This document shows positions 7,713 to 16,756 of a stretch of DNA of 34,019 nucleotides, piece by piece; positions within the stretch are counted from its first letter, which is position 1; each line of letters opens with the position of its first letter. The stretch is taken from the NCBI GenBank assembly GCA_021828805.1, contig JAJZCZ010000013.1:1-34019 (forward strand), written 5' to 3'. The notes beneath the pieces were generated by a model. That model was not told where the DNA came from. It saw only the letters and a list, made by a program, of their open reading frames with translations, and searched no databases. The translations under genes and the position numbers were made by a program. This DNA comes from Nitrospirota bacterium (GTDB taxonomy: Bacteria; Nitrospirota; Leptospirillia; Leptospirillales; Leptospirillaceae).

Positions 7713-8204
7713 ATGAAGGAAGACGGGAAGACATCGGACAGGGGAGAGCGTTCCCCGGAGGGAGGCGATTCCGGGGATCTGGCCCGGGAGATCCGCCGGC
7801 TTCTCGAGGTCAGCGATCAGCGGCTCGAGCGGATCGAGGCCGAAGTGCGCGAGATGGACGAGCGCAATCGCCGGGCCTACGAACGTCTTGCGGGGACGCT
7901 CTCGCCCAGCCGGAGGGAGTGGAGCTTCATGGCGGGAGGGGCCGTTGTGGTGGTGATTCTCCTGACACTCCTTTTCTTCACCCTCCCCCGGTCCGGACAG
8001 CGGCCGGCGGCGCCGGTCTCCTCCGGGCTCGCCCGTCCCGACCAGATGGGAGAGAAGGAGCGGTATGTCTATTTCGTGGGCCGCTGGTACCTGGGTGTCC
8101 GCGACCGCATGTCCACCTCGGAGAGAAAGTTCCTCGAAAATTACTTAAAGCCCTTCGACAACATCGATGCCGATCTGAAGGCGCGCAAGGAAGCGGGGCT
8201 CTAG
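7713..8204 (+). CDS. coiled-coil, single-TM protein of unknown function
   Basis: This 163-aa protein is not one I recognise. It has a charged N-terminus, a heptad-like helix at about residues 22-61, a single hydrophobic segment at 72-91 and a polar C-terminal domain of about 65 residues containing YVYFVGRWYLG. The N-terminal side is rich in Arg and Glu. A strong GGGAGG ribosome site 9 to 14 bases before ATG 7713 supports the start. It is separated from the PBP gene by about 190 bases with no clear promoter, and it converges with the cytochrome gene on the other strand. Topology is probably cytoplasmic coiled coil with a periplasmic C-terminus, which is inference. Confidence 0.75.
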   Translation: MKEDGKTSDRGERSPEGGDSGDLAREIRRLLEVSDQRLERIEAEVREMDERNRRAYERLAGTLSPSRREWSFMAGGAVVVVILLTLLFFTLPRSGQRPAAPVSSGLARPDQMGEKERYVYFVGRWYLGVRDRMSTSERKFLENYLKPFDNIDADLKARKEAGL

Positions 8205-8303
8205 CCGGCCACGTAACGCCCTGGCGGTACCCTCATCTGGTGTCACCTCTTGCCTTTTCCCTTTCTGTAAACTCCCGTCCCCCCTGCCTCCAGAGAGTCG
8301 CAA

Positions 8304-9137
8304 CTAGCGCGATGCCGACGACGTTCGGGGATCGGCGGGGCGCGAATGGCTGTTGACGTAGGCGGCCACATCCCACGCCTGCTGGTCTGAAAGGCTCTTC
8401 CCCTTGGAGAGCGGCATGTTCATCCGGAGAAAGCCGGCCAGTTCCCGGACGTTCGAGAAGCCGGCGCCCCGATTGTAGGAGTGGGGGCCCCAGACCGGAG
8501 GAAAGGCGACCTGACCGAGGTCTGCCTTGGTGCCCTGGCCGTCGAGACCATGGCAAAGGGCGCAACGGGCTTCGAAGAGGACCTTGCCCCGGTGGAGGCT
8601 GGGGGTCCTGTCGGGCTTGGGAAGACGGACGATCCCCTGTCCCTTGAGGTAGAGGCCGATGGGGGCTCCCCGGGAGACCCAGTAGGCGTAGGCGACGATG
8701 GCCTTCATGGTGTCGCTGTTCGCGGGCGGCGGTGTGCCGTTGAGGGAGAAGCGGAAGCATCCCTGGATCCTCTCCTCGAGGGTGTTGACCTTGTGGTTCT
8801 TGGACCGATAGCGGGGATAGGTCCCGACGGCTCCCCAGAGGGGAGCGCTGTAGGGTTTGATCCCCCGGTCGAGATGGCAGGATTCGCAGGTCAGGTCGTT
8901 TCCGACATATTTTTTGGCGTACAGGTTCGTGTGGATGAAAATGAGCTCTCCCTTGCGGATCAGACGGCCCATCGGCCCGTCGGGAAGGGATCCTTCGGCC
9001 GGGGGAGCAAAGAACTGGAAGTTCTGGTTTCCGGAGGCCAGGGCCTCAGAGGGCCCCAGGGCAACCGGAAGCGCGAGGGAGAAGAGGAAGACGAGGACGG
9101 ACCGGAGCCTCCCCGGGGGTGTCGAACCGATAGTCAT
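8304..9137 (-). CDS. tsdA: TsdA-like diheme cytochrome c (thiosulfate dehydrogenase/tetrathionate reductase)
   Basis: Members of this periplasmic family interconvert thiosulfate and tetrathionate. The 277-aa precursor has a signal peptide (about residues 10-35) and two haem c sites, CESCH (84-88) and CALCH (192-196). The stretches KPYSAPLWGA, KVNTLEERIQGCFRFS, SDQQAWDVAAYVNSH and RPADPR are family hallmarks. Cys127 in QGCF matches the unusual axial cysteine of haem 1. The second haem probably uses Met241, preceded by Asn240, as I recall for the Campylobacter jejuni enzyme. The ATG overlaps the upstream cytochrome stop (ATGA), so translation is likely coupled. The family call is strong. The reaction direction cannot be told from sequence. 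Confidence 0.85.
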   Translation of the reverse strand: MTIGSTPPGRLRSVLVFLFSLALPVALGPSEALASGNQNFQFFAPPAEGSLPDGPMGRLIRKGELIFIHTNLYAKKYVGNDLTCESCHLDRGIKPYSAPLWGAVGTYPRYRSKNHKVNTLEERIQGCFRFSLNGTPPPANSDTMKAIVAYAYWVSRGAPIGLYLKGQGIVRLPKPDRTPSLHRGKVLFEARCALCHGLDGQGTKADLGQVAFPPVWGPHSYNRGAGFSNVRELAGFLRMNMPLSKGKSLSDQQAWDVAAYVNSHSRPADPRTSSASR

Positions 9138-9943
9138 GGACTGTTGGCCTCCTTCTTTTCCGGGATGAGCCGGAGCCTGTCGGGCGAGTTTTTAGGGGAG
9201 ATCGTTCCGTAATCCGGAGGGGTGAGGCTTGCGAAGTACTGCGCCACCGCCTTGATCTCCCTGTTTTTGAGCTTCGAGGCGATGCCCCGCATGAGACCTT
9301 CCGGATCGTCTTTTCTGTCGACGACGGCGAAGCTCTTGATCTGCTGCATCAAATAGGTCTTGCTCTGCCCGGCGATGTAGGGAAAGTTGGGGGGAATGCC
9401 GCGCCCGTCTTCGCCGTGGCAGAGAATGCAGGCCGGAATGTTTCTGTCCCACAGGCCCCGTCGGGCGATGCGCCGGCCGAGGGAGCGCAGGGAGGGGTCG
9501 AACTCCGAGGGGTCGTGGAGCTTGGGTGTGCGGACAGTCGAATAATAGAGCGCGACCGCACGGATGTCGCTTTTTGAAAAGTTTCTCACGACCCGGGCCA
9601 TGAAGGGGGAAAAACGGGTTCCCTTCTGGACGCCTCGGATTTCCCGGTAGATATAGGTCGCGGTTTGCCCGGCGATCCGGGGGATCCCCACCGAGGGCAT
9701 GCCTCCGCCGTTGATCCGGTGGCATTCGGCGCAGGCGGTCGACCCGGAAAACCCGTTTCCCTTCATCGCGATGAGATGGCCCAGGGAGATCTCCGCCGCC
9801 TGGCCCCCTTCCGCCATCGCCCGGGGAGTCCCGCCGGGACAAAGAGTCAGCACGGCAAGGGCGAAGAGGGCCGGAAGAAGAAGCGGTCGCCTCCGGGCGG
9901 GCGAGAGCATGTTCCGGAAAGAGCGGGGGGAAGAGGGGTCCAT
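9134..9943 (-). CDS. tsdB: c4-type diheme cytochrome c, TsdB-like electron partner
   Basis: This is a periplasmic electron carrier with two class I cytochrome c domains. From ATG 9943 the protein is 269 aa with a signal peptide (about 15-45), haem sites CAECH (71-75) and CILCH (172-176), and likely Met ligands near 115 and 218. Each half repeats an IAGQ-TYxxxxI motif typical of cytochrome c4. I chose ATG 9943 because AGGA lies 9 bases upstream. The track start at 10039 would overlap the promoter. In several bacteria a c4-type cytochrome, TsdB, is encoded directly before tsdA and accepts its electrons. The order and 4-base overlap here fit that arrangement, but the TsdB name is inference. Confidence 0.8.
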   Translation of the reverse strand: MDPSSPRSFRNMLSPARRRPLLLPALFALAVLTLCPGGTPRAMAEGGQAAEISLGHLIAMKGNGFSGSTACAECHRINGGGMPSVGIPRIAGQTATYIYREIRGVQKGTRFSPFMARVVRNFSKSDIRAVALYYSTVRTPKLHDPSEFDPSLRSLGRRIARRGLWDRNIPACILCHGEDGRGIPPNFPYIAGQSKTYLMQQIKSFAVVDRKDDPEGLMRGIASKLKNREIKAVAQYFASLTPPDYGTISPKNSPDRLRLIPEKKEANSP

Positions 9944-10010
9944 CGAGATTTTTCCTGACCACAGATCATGGCGTCCTATTCCGGTTAAGTACCGGACCAT
10001 CGTGCCTCTC

Positions 10011-10039
10011 ATTATCGAATCTCCCGGACAACTCTGCAA
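10011..10039 (-). promoter_or_regulatory. promoter of the cytochrome pair
   Basis: Read on the minus strand, TTGCAG (10039-10034) and GATAAT (10016-10011) are 17 bases apart. The start would fall near 10004, about 60 bases before ATG 9943. It faces away from the gap promoter and is about 75 bases from it. Confidence 0.55.
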
Positions 10040-10087
10040 GACGGGGGAGACTGCCTCTCCCTCCGGCGGCGATCCGGTGGCGAACTA

Positions 10088-10116
10088 AAGACGCCTTCCG
10101 GAAGGCGGGGCGTCTT
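10088..10116. promoter_or_regulatory. 8-bp inverted repeat (candidate operator) between divergent promoters
   Basis: AAGACGCC (10088-10095) and GGCGTCTT (10109-10116) are exact inverted copies. A second nested palindrome, CCTTCCGGAAGG, lies inside. The right arm overlaps the first two bases of the gap -35 box. Neither strand has a T-run beside it, so a terminator is unlikely. A dimeric regulator bound here could control gap, the cytochromes, or both. Confidence 0.5.
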
Positions 10117-10143
10117 GAACGTCCTGAAAAAAATCCGCATAAT
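10115..10143 (+). promoter_or_regulatory. candidate gap promoter
   Basis: TTGAAC (10115-10120) is followed after 17 bases by CATAAT (10138-10143). The start would lie near 10150, leaving a leader of about 185 bases before gap. That leader carries two small ORFs with ribosome sites. Confidence 0.5.
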
Positions 10144-10274
10144 CTGAACGTGGTTCCCCATCTTCCCTTCCTTAGTGTCCGGACGATTCCTGACGCGCCT
10201 CTGTTCGCTCAAGTCGGTGGCATTTCAGGATATTTTTATGACAAGATTCCTTTTTGGTTCGGGAGGAGACGACG

Positions 10275-10328
10275 ATGGGAAAGGCCATATTGACCCTGAA
10301 TGGCGACAACAATTTTTGTGGAAAATAG
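10275..10328 (+). CDS. 17-codon leader ORF upstream of gap
   Basis: ATG 10275 opens a 17-aa frame (MGKAILTLNGDNNFCGK) that ends at TAG 10326-10328, 7 bases before the gap ATG. GGAGG lies 8 bases before its start, a better ribosome site than gap's own. This suggests a translated leader peptide that could couple or tune gap translation. It was too short for the ORF track. Another frame opening at ATG 10238, with AGGA 7 bases upstream, runs into gap out of frame and could compete. Only the ORF and its ribosome site are seen; expression is inferred. Confidence 0.4.
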   Translation: MGKAILTLNGDNNFCGK

Positions 10329-10332
10329 GTGA

Positions 10333-11361
<1,029 letters not shown>

Positions 11362-11442
11362 CCCCGGAACGGGGTGCGGAATCGCTCCCCGTGACACAAG
11401 ATCGATCCTCTCCCAGGGTTTTCCGGGAATAACGGAGGTGTA

Positions 11443-12639
11443 ATGGAGCGTTCCAAACGGTGCGTTGACCAGATCAATGTGAAGAACAAGCGTGTCTTTC
11501 TCCGGGCGGACTTCAATGTTCCCCTTGACGGAGACATGCACATTACCGACGACCGCCGGATCCGCTCCTCTCTCCCGACCATCAACTACCTGATCGACGA
11601 AGGCGCCCGGGTTGTTCTGGCCTCCCATCTCGGCCGGCCCAAGGGGGCTCCCGACGCGCGTTATTCCATGGCTCCGGTGGCGAAGAGGCTCTCCCGCCTT
11701 CTGTCCAAGGATGTGCGCTACACCGGAGAGCTTGTCGGTCCCTCGGTGGAGCGGGAGATTGAACGCCTCAAGCCCGGAGAGGTTTTTCTTCTTGAAAATC
11801 TCCGTTTCGACAAGGGTGAGGAGGCCAACGACCTCGAGCTGTCGAAGAAGCTGGCGAACCTGGCCGACGTCTATGTCAACGACGCTTTTGGCGCCGCCCA
11901 TCGAAGCCATGCCTCGGTCGTGGGCATCACCACCTTCATCAAGGAGCTCTCCATCGGCTTTTTGATGAAAAAGGAGGTCTCCTACCTCAAAGGGGCGATC
12001 ACCAACCCCACGCGGCCGCTGGTGGCGATCCTGGGCGGCGGAAAGGTCTCGAGCAAGCTGGGTGTCATCTCGAATCTCCACGAGAAGGTGGACAAGATGA
12101 TCATCGGCGGCGGGATGGCCTTCACCTTCTATCGGGCGATGGGGCTCGAGACCGGGCGCTCCCTGGTCGAGGAGAACCTCGTGGAGATGGCCCGGGAGAT
12201 GCTGACCCGCTCGCGCGAGAGAAACGTCAAGTTTTATCTTCCGATGGACTGCGTCGTCGCGGAGAGCCGGGAGCCCAACGCCCCGACAAAGATCGTCCCC
12301 TACCAGGAGATTCCTCCGGGGTGGATCGCCCTGGACATCGGACCTGCGTCCGTGAAGCTTTTCTCGGAGGTTCTGGAGAACGCCAAGACGATCCTCTGGA
12401 ACGGACCGATGGGGGTTTTCGAGGAGGATGCCTTCTCCCGGGGGACCTTTGCCATGGCCCATTCGGTGGGAAACTGCTACGCCCTGACCATCGTGGGGGG
12501 AGGCGACACCGCCCTGGCCGTGCACCGGGCCGGAGAATCGGACAACATGACCTTCATCTCCACCGGTGGTGGCGCTGCTCTTGAGCTTCTCGAAGGCAAG
12601 GAGCTTCCCGGCCTCTCCGTGATCCCTGATGGCGACTGA
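11443..12639 (+). CDS. pgk: phosphoglycerate kinase
   Basis: The enzyme transfers phosphate between 1,3-bisphosphoglycerate and ADP. Family motifs are LRADFNVPLDG at residues 18-28, SHLGRPKG near 63, the ILGGGKVSSKLGV stretch of the nucleotide side, and VGGGDTALAV at the C-terminus. At 398 aa it has the usual bacterial length. ATG 11443 is preceded by a good GGAGG site. It lies 81 bases after gap and 78 before tpiA, all on one strand, so co-transcription is likely. A short stem (ACTGAC and GTCAGT, 12635-12651) overlaps its stop codon. Confidence 0.97.
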   Translation: MERSKRCVDQINVKNKRVFLRADFNVPLDGDMHITDDRRIRSSLPTINYLIDEGARVVLASHLGRPKGAPDARYSMAPVAKRLSRLLSKDVRYTGELVGPSVEREIERLKPGEVFLLENLRFDKGEEANDLELSKKLANLADVYVNDAFGAAHRSHASVVGITTFIKELSIGFLMKKEVSYLKGAITNPTRPLVAILGGGKVSSKLGVISNLHEKVDKMIIGGGMAFTFYRAMGLETGRSLVEENLVEMAREMLTRSRERNVKFYLPMDCVVAESREPNAPTKIVPYQEIPPGWIALDIGPASVKLFSEVLENAKTILWNGPMGVFEEDAFSRGTFAMAHSVGNCYALTIVGGGDTALAVHRAGESDNMTFISTGGGAALELLEGKELPGLSVIPDGD

Positions 12640-12717
12640 CCGGGAGTCAGTGGCCGTTAAAAACAGAAGCAAGCTGGCAGGGCAGGGCTCCCGTTTGTTC
12701 TTCGCGAAGGATCTTCC

Positions 12718-13485
12718 ATGCTGATGGTGGCCAACTGGAAGATGAACATGTCCCGGGAGACCATCGTCAGCTATCTCGATGCTCTCTCCCGGGAAGGACG
12801 CTGGGCACGGTGGTGCGCCCATGGCTATCGCCTCGTGCTGTCTCCTCCGCTCGTCTATCTCGATTTTCTCATGCACGAGCTCCAGGCGAGAGAGCTTCCC
12901 TTCTGGGTCGTGGCCCAGAACATGTGCGCCCACGAGAAGGGAGCCTATACCGGAGAGGTGAGCGCCGACATGCTCCGGGATCTGGGGTTGAGTGGAGTGA
13001 TCCTGGGCCACTCCGAGCGTCGCCGTCTCTTCGGGGAGACCGATGCCCATGTCGCGGCCAAGACGGCGCTGGCCCTGACGCGGGATCTCGTTCCCATCGT
13101 CTGCTTCGGAGAGACGGAAGAGGATCGGTCCGCGAAGAACCACGCAAAGGTCTGGGAGCGTCAGATCGCCCCTGTCTGGAAAGAGGTTCAGAAGGCCCGG
13201 GCATCCGGTTCGGAGACCCCGGTGTATTTTGCTTACGAGCCGGTCTGGGCCATCGGCACCGGACGGACGGCCGCCCTAGACGACATCCGGGAGGTCGCCT
13301 GGACCCTGCGGGAGTCCTTTGGGCATGACTGTGCCTCGGGGCTTCTCTATGGAGGGTCGGTGAACGACGAGAGTCTCTCCATGCTCGTGGAGAAGGGGAC
13401 TGTTTACGGGTTTCTCGTGGGAGGGGCCTTCCTCGACCCGGAGGTCGTTCTTCGCTCCTTCGACCGTCTCTTGCTCCATCCCTGA
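12718..13485 (+). CDS. tpiA: triose-phosphate isomerase
   Basis: The enzyme interconverts dihydroxyacetone phosphate and glyceraldehyde 3-phosphate. Active-site features are all visible: Lys8 in ANWKMN, the electrophilic His98 in LGHSERR, the catalytic base Glu174 in AYEPVWAIGTG, and the phosphate-binding YGGSVND. At 255 aa it has normal length. ATG 12718 has an AAGGA site upstream. It is third in the gap-pgk-tpiA-secG block, a common bacterial order. Confidence 0.97.
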   Translation: MLMVANWKMNMSRETIVSYLDALSREGRWARWCAHGYRLVLSPPLVYLDFLMHELQARELPFWVVAQNMCAHEKGAYTGEVSADMLRDLGLSGVILGHSERRRLFGETDAHVAAKTALALTRDLVPIVCFGETEEDRSAKNHAKVWERQIAPVWKEVQKARASGSETPVYFAYEPVWAIGTGRTAALDDIREVAWTLRESFGHDCASGLLYGGSVNDESLSMLVEKGTVYGFLVGGAFLDPEVVLRSFDRLLLHP

Positions 13486-13612
13486 AGGAAGATCAGGCAA
13501 CAGGACTTCTCCGAAGCCCTGGCCGATATCGATTGAGGGTTTTGTAACCGTGTTCCGGTCAATGTCGTAACGTTAAAGTTCAGAGTATCCAAACGGAAAG
13601 GAAAGTATTTTC

Positions 13613-13942
13613 ATGACCATTCTCATTACCACCATTCATGTGCTGACATGCCTTTTCATCATCGCCGCGGTGCTTCTCCAGTCCGGCAAGGGGGCGGAGA
13701 CCGGTGTGATGATCGGGGGCTCTTCCCAGTCGATGTTCGGTGCCCAGGGCGCCACGCCCTTTCTGGGCAAGCTCACCGTGGTTCTGGCGACCGTCTTCAT
13801 GGTGACCTCCCTGTCCCTGGCTCTTATCAAGCAGAACGCCGTCGGACCCTCCCTCCTTCTCAACGCTCCGGTCAAGGCCCTTCCGACCCCCGCGGCACAG
13901 GCTCCGTCCGCCGCTCCGGCGTCTCCGGTCAAAAAGCCCTAA
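13613..13942 (+). CDS. secG: protein translocase subunit SecG
   Basis: SecG is the small accessory subunit of the SecYEG channel in the inner membrane. The 109-aa protein has two hydrophobic helices, about residues 2-21 and 53-75. Between them is the conserved loop LLQSGKGAETG followed by MFGAQGATPFLGK. The C-terminal tail is rich in Ala and Pro, as is usual. secG often follows tpiA in bacteria, which supports the call. AAAGGAAAG precedes ATG 13613. No tRNA gene follows, unlike the arrangement in many proteobacteria. Confidence 0.93.
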   Translation: MTILITTIHVLTCLFIIAAVLLQSGKGAETGVMIGGSSQSMFGAQGATPFLGKLTVVLATVFMVTSLSLALIKQNAVGPSLLLNAPVKALPTPAAQAPSAAPASPVKKP

Positions 13943-14012
13943 GGGCCGGGCCCGCCATGAGGTCCGAGAGCCCGTCGACCCCTCTCCGAGAGGACCGCTC
14001 TCGAGGACGCAG

Positions 14013-15791
14013 GTGAGCGGGGCCCTCCCGGGGGGACCCGCCCGGGAGAGGATCCCTGCCTTCCGGATCGGGCAGGCCCTCCTTGTGGGGGTCCTTGTTC
14101 TGGCGGCGTCAGGATGTGCGCGAAAGCCCTCCGAGACCGTTTTCCGCGTTGTTCCCCGCCCGTCTCCCGTGGGGGGGCAGATGGTTCTCGACCTTGTGTC
14201 CGACCCCAAGACCTTCAATCCCGCTGTCGCCTCCGAGACAACCAGCACCCAAATCCTGGGTTATCTCTTTCGTGGACTGACCCGGGTCTCTCCCTACGAC
14301 GGACGTGTCAAACCCGACCTGGCCTCCCGCTGGACCATCGACAAAACGGGACGGAGGGTTGTCTTTACCCTTCGCCGCCATCTCCGCTGGTCGGACGGTG
14401 CCCCCCTGACCTCGGAGGACGTGGTCTTCACCTTTAACCGGGTCTACTACAACCCTGCGGTGGCCTCTCCGGTGAGGGATGTCCTGACTGTGGGAGGAAA
14501 GCCCTTCCGGGTGACCGCCCCCGATGCCCGAACGGTCGTCTTTGAGACGGCGCGTCCCTTTGCCCCTCTTCTCGAAGAGCTCGGCGTCGAGATCCTTCCT
14601 GAACATCTCCTGGCTCCGGCGGTCGCGGCGGGGCGCTTCAACACCGCCTGGTCGGTGCGGACGCCTCCGGAGCAGATTGTGGGAGATGGTCCGTTTCTTC
14701 TCAAACGCTACCATCCCGGCCAGGAGGTCATCCTCGGGAAAAACCCCCTCTACACCCCTCCCCGGGGTCTTTCCGGACCCTATCCCGGGGCGCTGCCCTA
14801 TCTCGACACCATCCGCCTCCGGATCGTTCCCAACCAGAACAGCACCCTTCTCCGATTTCTGGGGGGCCGTTCCGACCTTGTGGGCGTGAGTCCGGCGCAG
14901 GTCCCGGTCCTGTCGGGAAAGACCCGGGAAAAGGCCTTCCGTCTTCTCGTCAGGGGTCCCTCCCAGGCCGAGACCTTCCTGACCTTCAACGAGAACGTGC
15001 GGGCCCCGATTCCAGCCTATAAGGTGGCGTGGTTCAGAAACCGCAACTTCCGTCAGGCAGTGGCCTGGGCCCTGGACCGCAAGGCCATGGTCAACGTGGT
15101 GTACAACGGGCTGGGAGCGCCCATTCCCGGGCCGGTCAGTCCGGCCAACAAGGCCTTTTTTAACCCCGGGGTCTTCCGCTATCACCACGATCTTGCCAAA
15201 GCCCGGGACCTGCTGCGTTCGGGAGGGTTCCGGCTGGAAGGCTCCCGGCTCTATGACGGCGCGGGCCACCGGGTGGCGGTGGTGCTCATGACCAACACCG
15301 AAAGCCCCGAACGGCTCTCGCTGGCCCAGATGGTCCGGGCCATGCTGTCTCCGCTGGGGATCCGGGTCCGGGTGGTCCCCCTCCAGTTCAACATGCTGTC
15401 GACTATGGTTCTCTCCTCCCATCAGTGGGAGATGCTGCTCTTCGGCCTTACCGGGACGCTCGACCCGCACGGCAACGCCACCGTCTGGAGGTCGACGGGA
15501 TTTCTCCATCTCTGGGATCCCGGGGAGAAGAGCCCGTCGACCCCGTGGCAGGCCGAGGTCGACCACCTCTTCGATCAGGGGGAGACGGAGATGGATCCGG
15601 TGCGCCGGAAGGCGATCTATGACCGGTGGCAGGAGATCGCAACCCGGGAGGTTCCTATGGTGGATCTCGTAAGCCCCGATGCGATCACGGCAGTCCGGAA
15701 GACGCTCGCCGGCATCACCCCCACTCCGCTGGGGGGCGTTGTCCCTCACGTCTCCCTGGTGGCCCAGACGGGAAGGATCCTCCGGCCATGA
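14013..15791 (+). CDS. peptide/nickel-type ABC transporter substrate-binding lipoprotein
   Basis: This is a family 5 extracellular solute-binding protein of the DppA/OppA kind, 592 aa. It has an N-terminal signal with lipobox LAASGC (Cys35), so it should be membrane-anchored. The core shows DPKTFNPAVA, LRRHLRWSDGAPLTSEDVVFTFNR and FRQAVAWALDRKAMV, all typical of the family. GTG 14013 has GAGGA 5 bases upstream. Its stop overlaps the next permease start by 4 bases. The substrate cannot be deduced; oligopeptides or murein peptides are the usual cargo. A short inverted repeat (CGAGAG and CTCTCG, 13987-14003) touches the ribosome site. Confidence 0.88.
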   Translation: MSGALPGGPARERIPAFRIGQALLVGVLVLAASGCARKPSETVFRVVPRPSPVGGQMVLDLVSDPKTFNPAVASETTSTQILGYLFRGLTRVSPYDGRVKPDLASRWTIDKTGRRVVFTLRRHLRWSDGAPLTSEDVVFTFNRVYYNPAVASPVRDVLTVGGKPFRVTAPDARTVVFETARPFAPLLEELGVEILPEHLLAPAVAAGRFNTAWSVRTPPEQIVGDGPFLLKRYHPGQEVILGKNPLYTPPRGLSGPYPGALPYLDTIRLRIVPNQNSTLLRFLGGRSDLVGVSPAQVPVLSGKTREKAFRLLVRGPSQAETFLTFNENVRAPIPAYKVAWFRNRNFRQAVAWALDRKAMVNVVYNGLGAPIPGPVSPANKAFFNPGVFRYHHDLAKARDLLRSGGFRLEGSRLYDGAGHRVAVVLMTNTESPERLSLAQMVRAMLSPLGIRVRVVPLQFNMLSTMVLSSHQWEMLLFGLTGTLDPHGNATVWRSTGFLHLWDPGEKSPSTPWQAEVDHLFDQGETEMDPVRRKAIYDRWQEIATREVPMVDLVSPDAITAVRKTLAGITPTPLGGVVPHVSLVAQTGRILRP

Positions 15792-16756
15792 CACGGGCCC
15801 TTCTCCTTCGCCTCTCCCACATGGTGGTGGTCCTCTTTGGAATTGTCCTTCTCTCCTTCGTGATGATGGACTTCGCTCCGGGAGACTTTCTCACCCAGAT
15901 GGCCTTGAACCCCCAGATCTCGCCCCGGACCATCGCCGCCCTGCGGGAGCAGTACGGTCTGGGTCTCCCCTTCCCGGAGCAGTTCGGGCGCTGGCTCGCC
16001 GCTCTTCTCCGCGGCAATCTGGGTTACTCCTTCTCCTATCACCTCCCCGTCTCAACCCTCATCGCCCAGCGTATCCCGATGACCCTTCTCCTGACGGGGA
16101 CGGCCGTTCTCCTGGCGTGGGGAGCGGCCCTTCCCCTGGCGGTTTACGGGGCCCGGCGGGCGGGGGGAACGCTGGACCGGTCCCTGCTTTCTTTTTCCTA
16201 CCTCTCCATCTCCTTCCCGTCGTTTTTTCTGGCGGTCTTAGGTCTTCTCCTGGCCGAGAAGACAGGTCTTTTCCCCATCGGGGGGGCCCGCTCCTCCCTG
16301 CCGGCAGGGGCAGGGGAGGGCGCCCGGCTCCTTGATCTCCTTCACCACCTGATCCTTCCCGCCATGACGCTGGCCCTGGGAAGCTTCGGCGTGCTCTATC
16401 GCCTCATGCGCTCCTCCGTCCTCGAGGTCCTCGGCCAGCCCTACATGAATGCGGCCCGGAGCCGGGGCCTTGCCGAGCGGATCCTTTTCTGGCGCTACCT
16501 CTTTCGAAACGCCATCAACCCCCTGGTGACCCTTTTCGGTATGGAGCTGGGAGGGCTTCTTTCCGGGGCGGCCTTCACCGAGATGGTCTTCGGCTGGCCG
16601 GGGATGGGTCGCCTCATGCTCCACGCCGTCATGACCCGCGACCTCTATCTCGTGATGGGCGGTCTTCTGATGGGGGCGGTTCTCCTGCTCCTGGGGAACC
16701 TGCTGGCCGACGGCCTTCTCTATCTTCTCGACCCGCGCACCCGGGAGAGCTCATGA
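15788..16756 (+). CDS. ABC transporter permease, DppB/OppB type
   Basis: This is an inner-membrane permease of 322 aa with about six hydrophobic helices. The conserved coupling (EAA-like) loop is YMNAARSRGLAERILFWRYL, before the C-terminal helices. The true start is ATG 15788, overlapping the lipoprotein stop as ATGA. The track start at 15626 lies inside the upstream gene in another frame. The stop overlaps the next permease by 4 bases. It pairs with the following gene to form the channel. Confidence 0.92.
   Translation: MTRALLLRLSHMVVVLFGIVLLSFVMMDFAPGDFLTQMALNPQISPRTIAALREQYGLGLPFPEQFGRWLAALLRGNLGYSFSYHLPVSTLIAQRIPMTLLLTGTAVLLAWGAALPLAVYGARRAGGTLDRSLLSFSYLSISFPSFFLAVLGLLLAEKTGLFPIGGARSSLPAGAGEGARLLDLLHHLILPAMTLALGSFGVLYRLMRSSVLEVLGQPYMNAARSRGLAERILFWRYLFRNAINPLVTLFGMELGGLLSGAAFTEMVFGWPGMGRLMLHAVMTRDLYLVMGGLLMGAVLLLLGNLLADGLLYLLDPRTRESS

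Noticed and set aside
8205-8303. Shared terminator between the coiled-coil protein gene and the cytochrome gene
   Set aside because: I found only 3- to 4-bp pairings and no T-run on either strand.
12635-12651. Terminator at the pgk stop codon
   Set aside because: The 6-bp stem has no T-run after it, and tpiA follows closely on the same strand.
14109-15794. Minus-strand ORF of 561 aa across the ABC lipoprotein gene
   Set aside because: The sense strand carries a lipobox and family 5 solute-binding motifs; the antisense frame has none.
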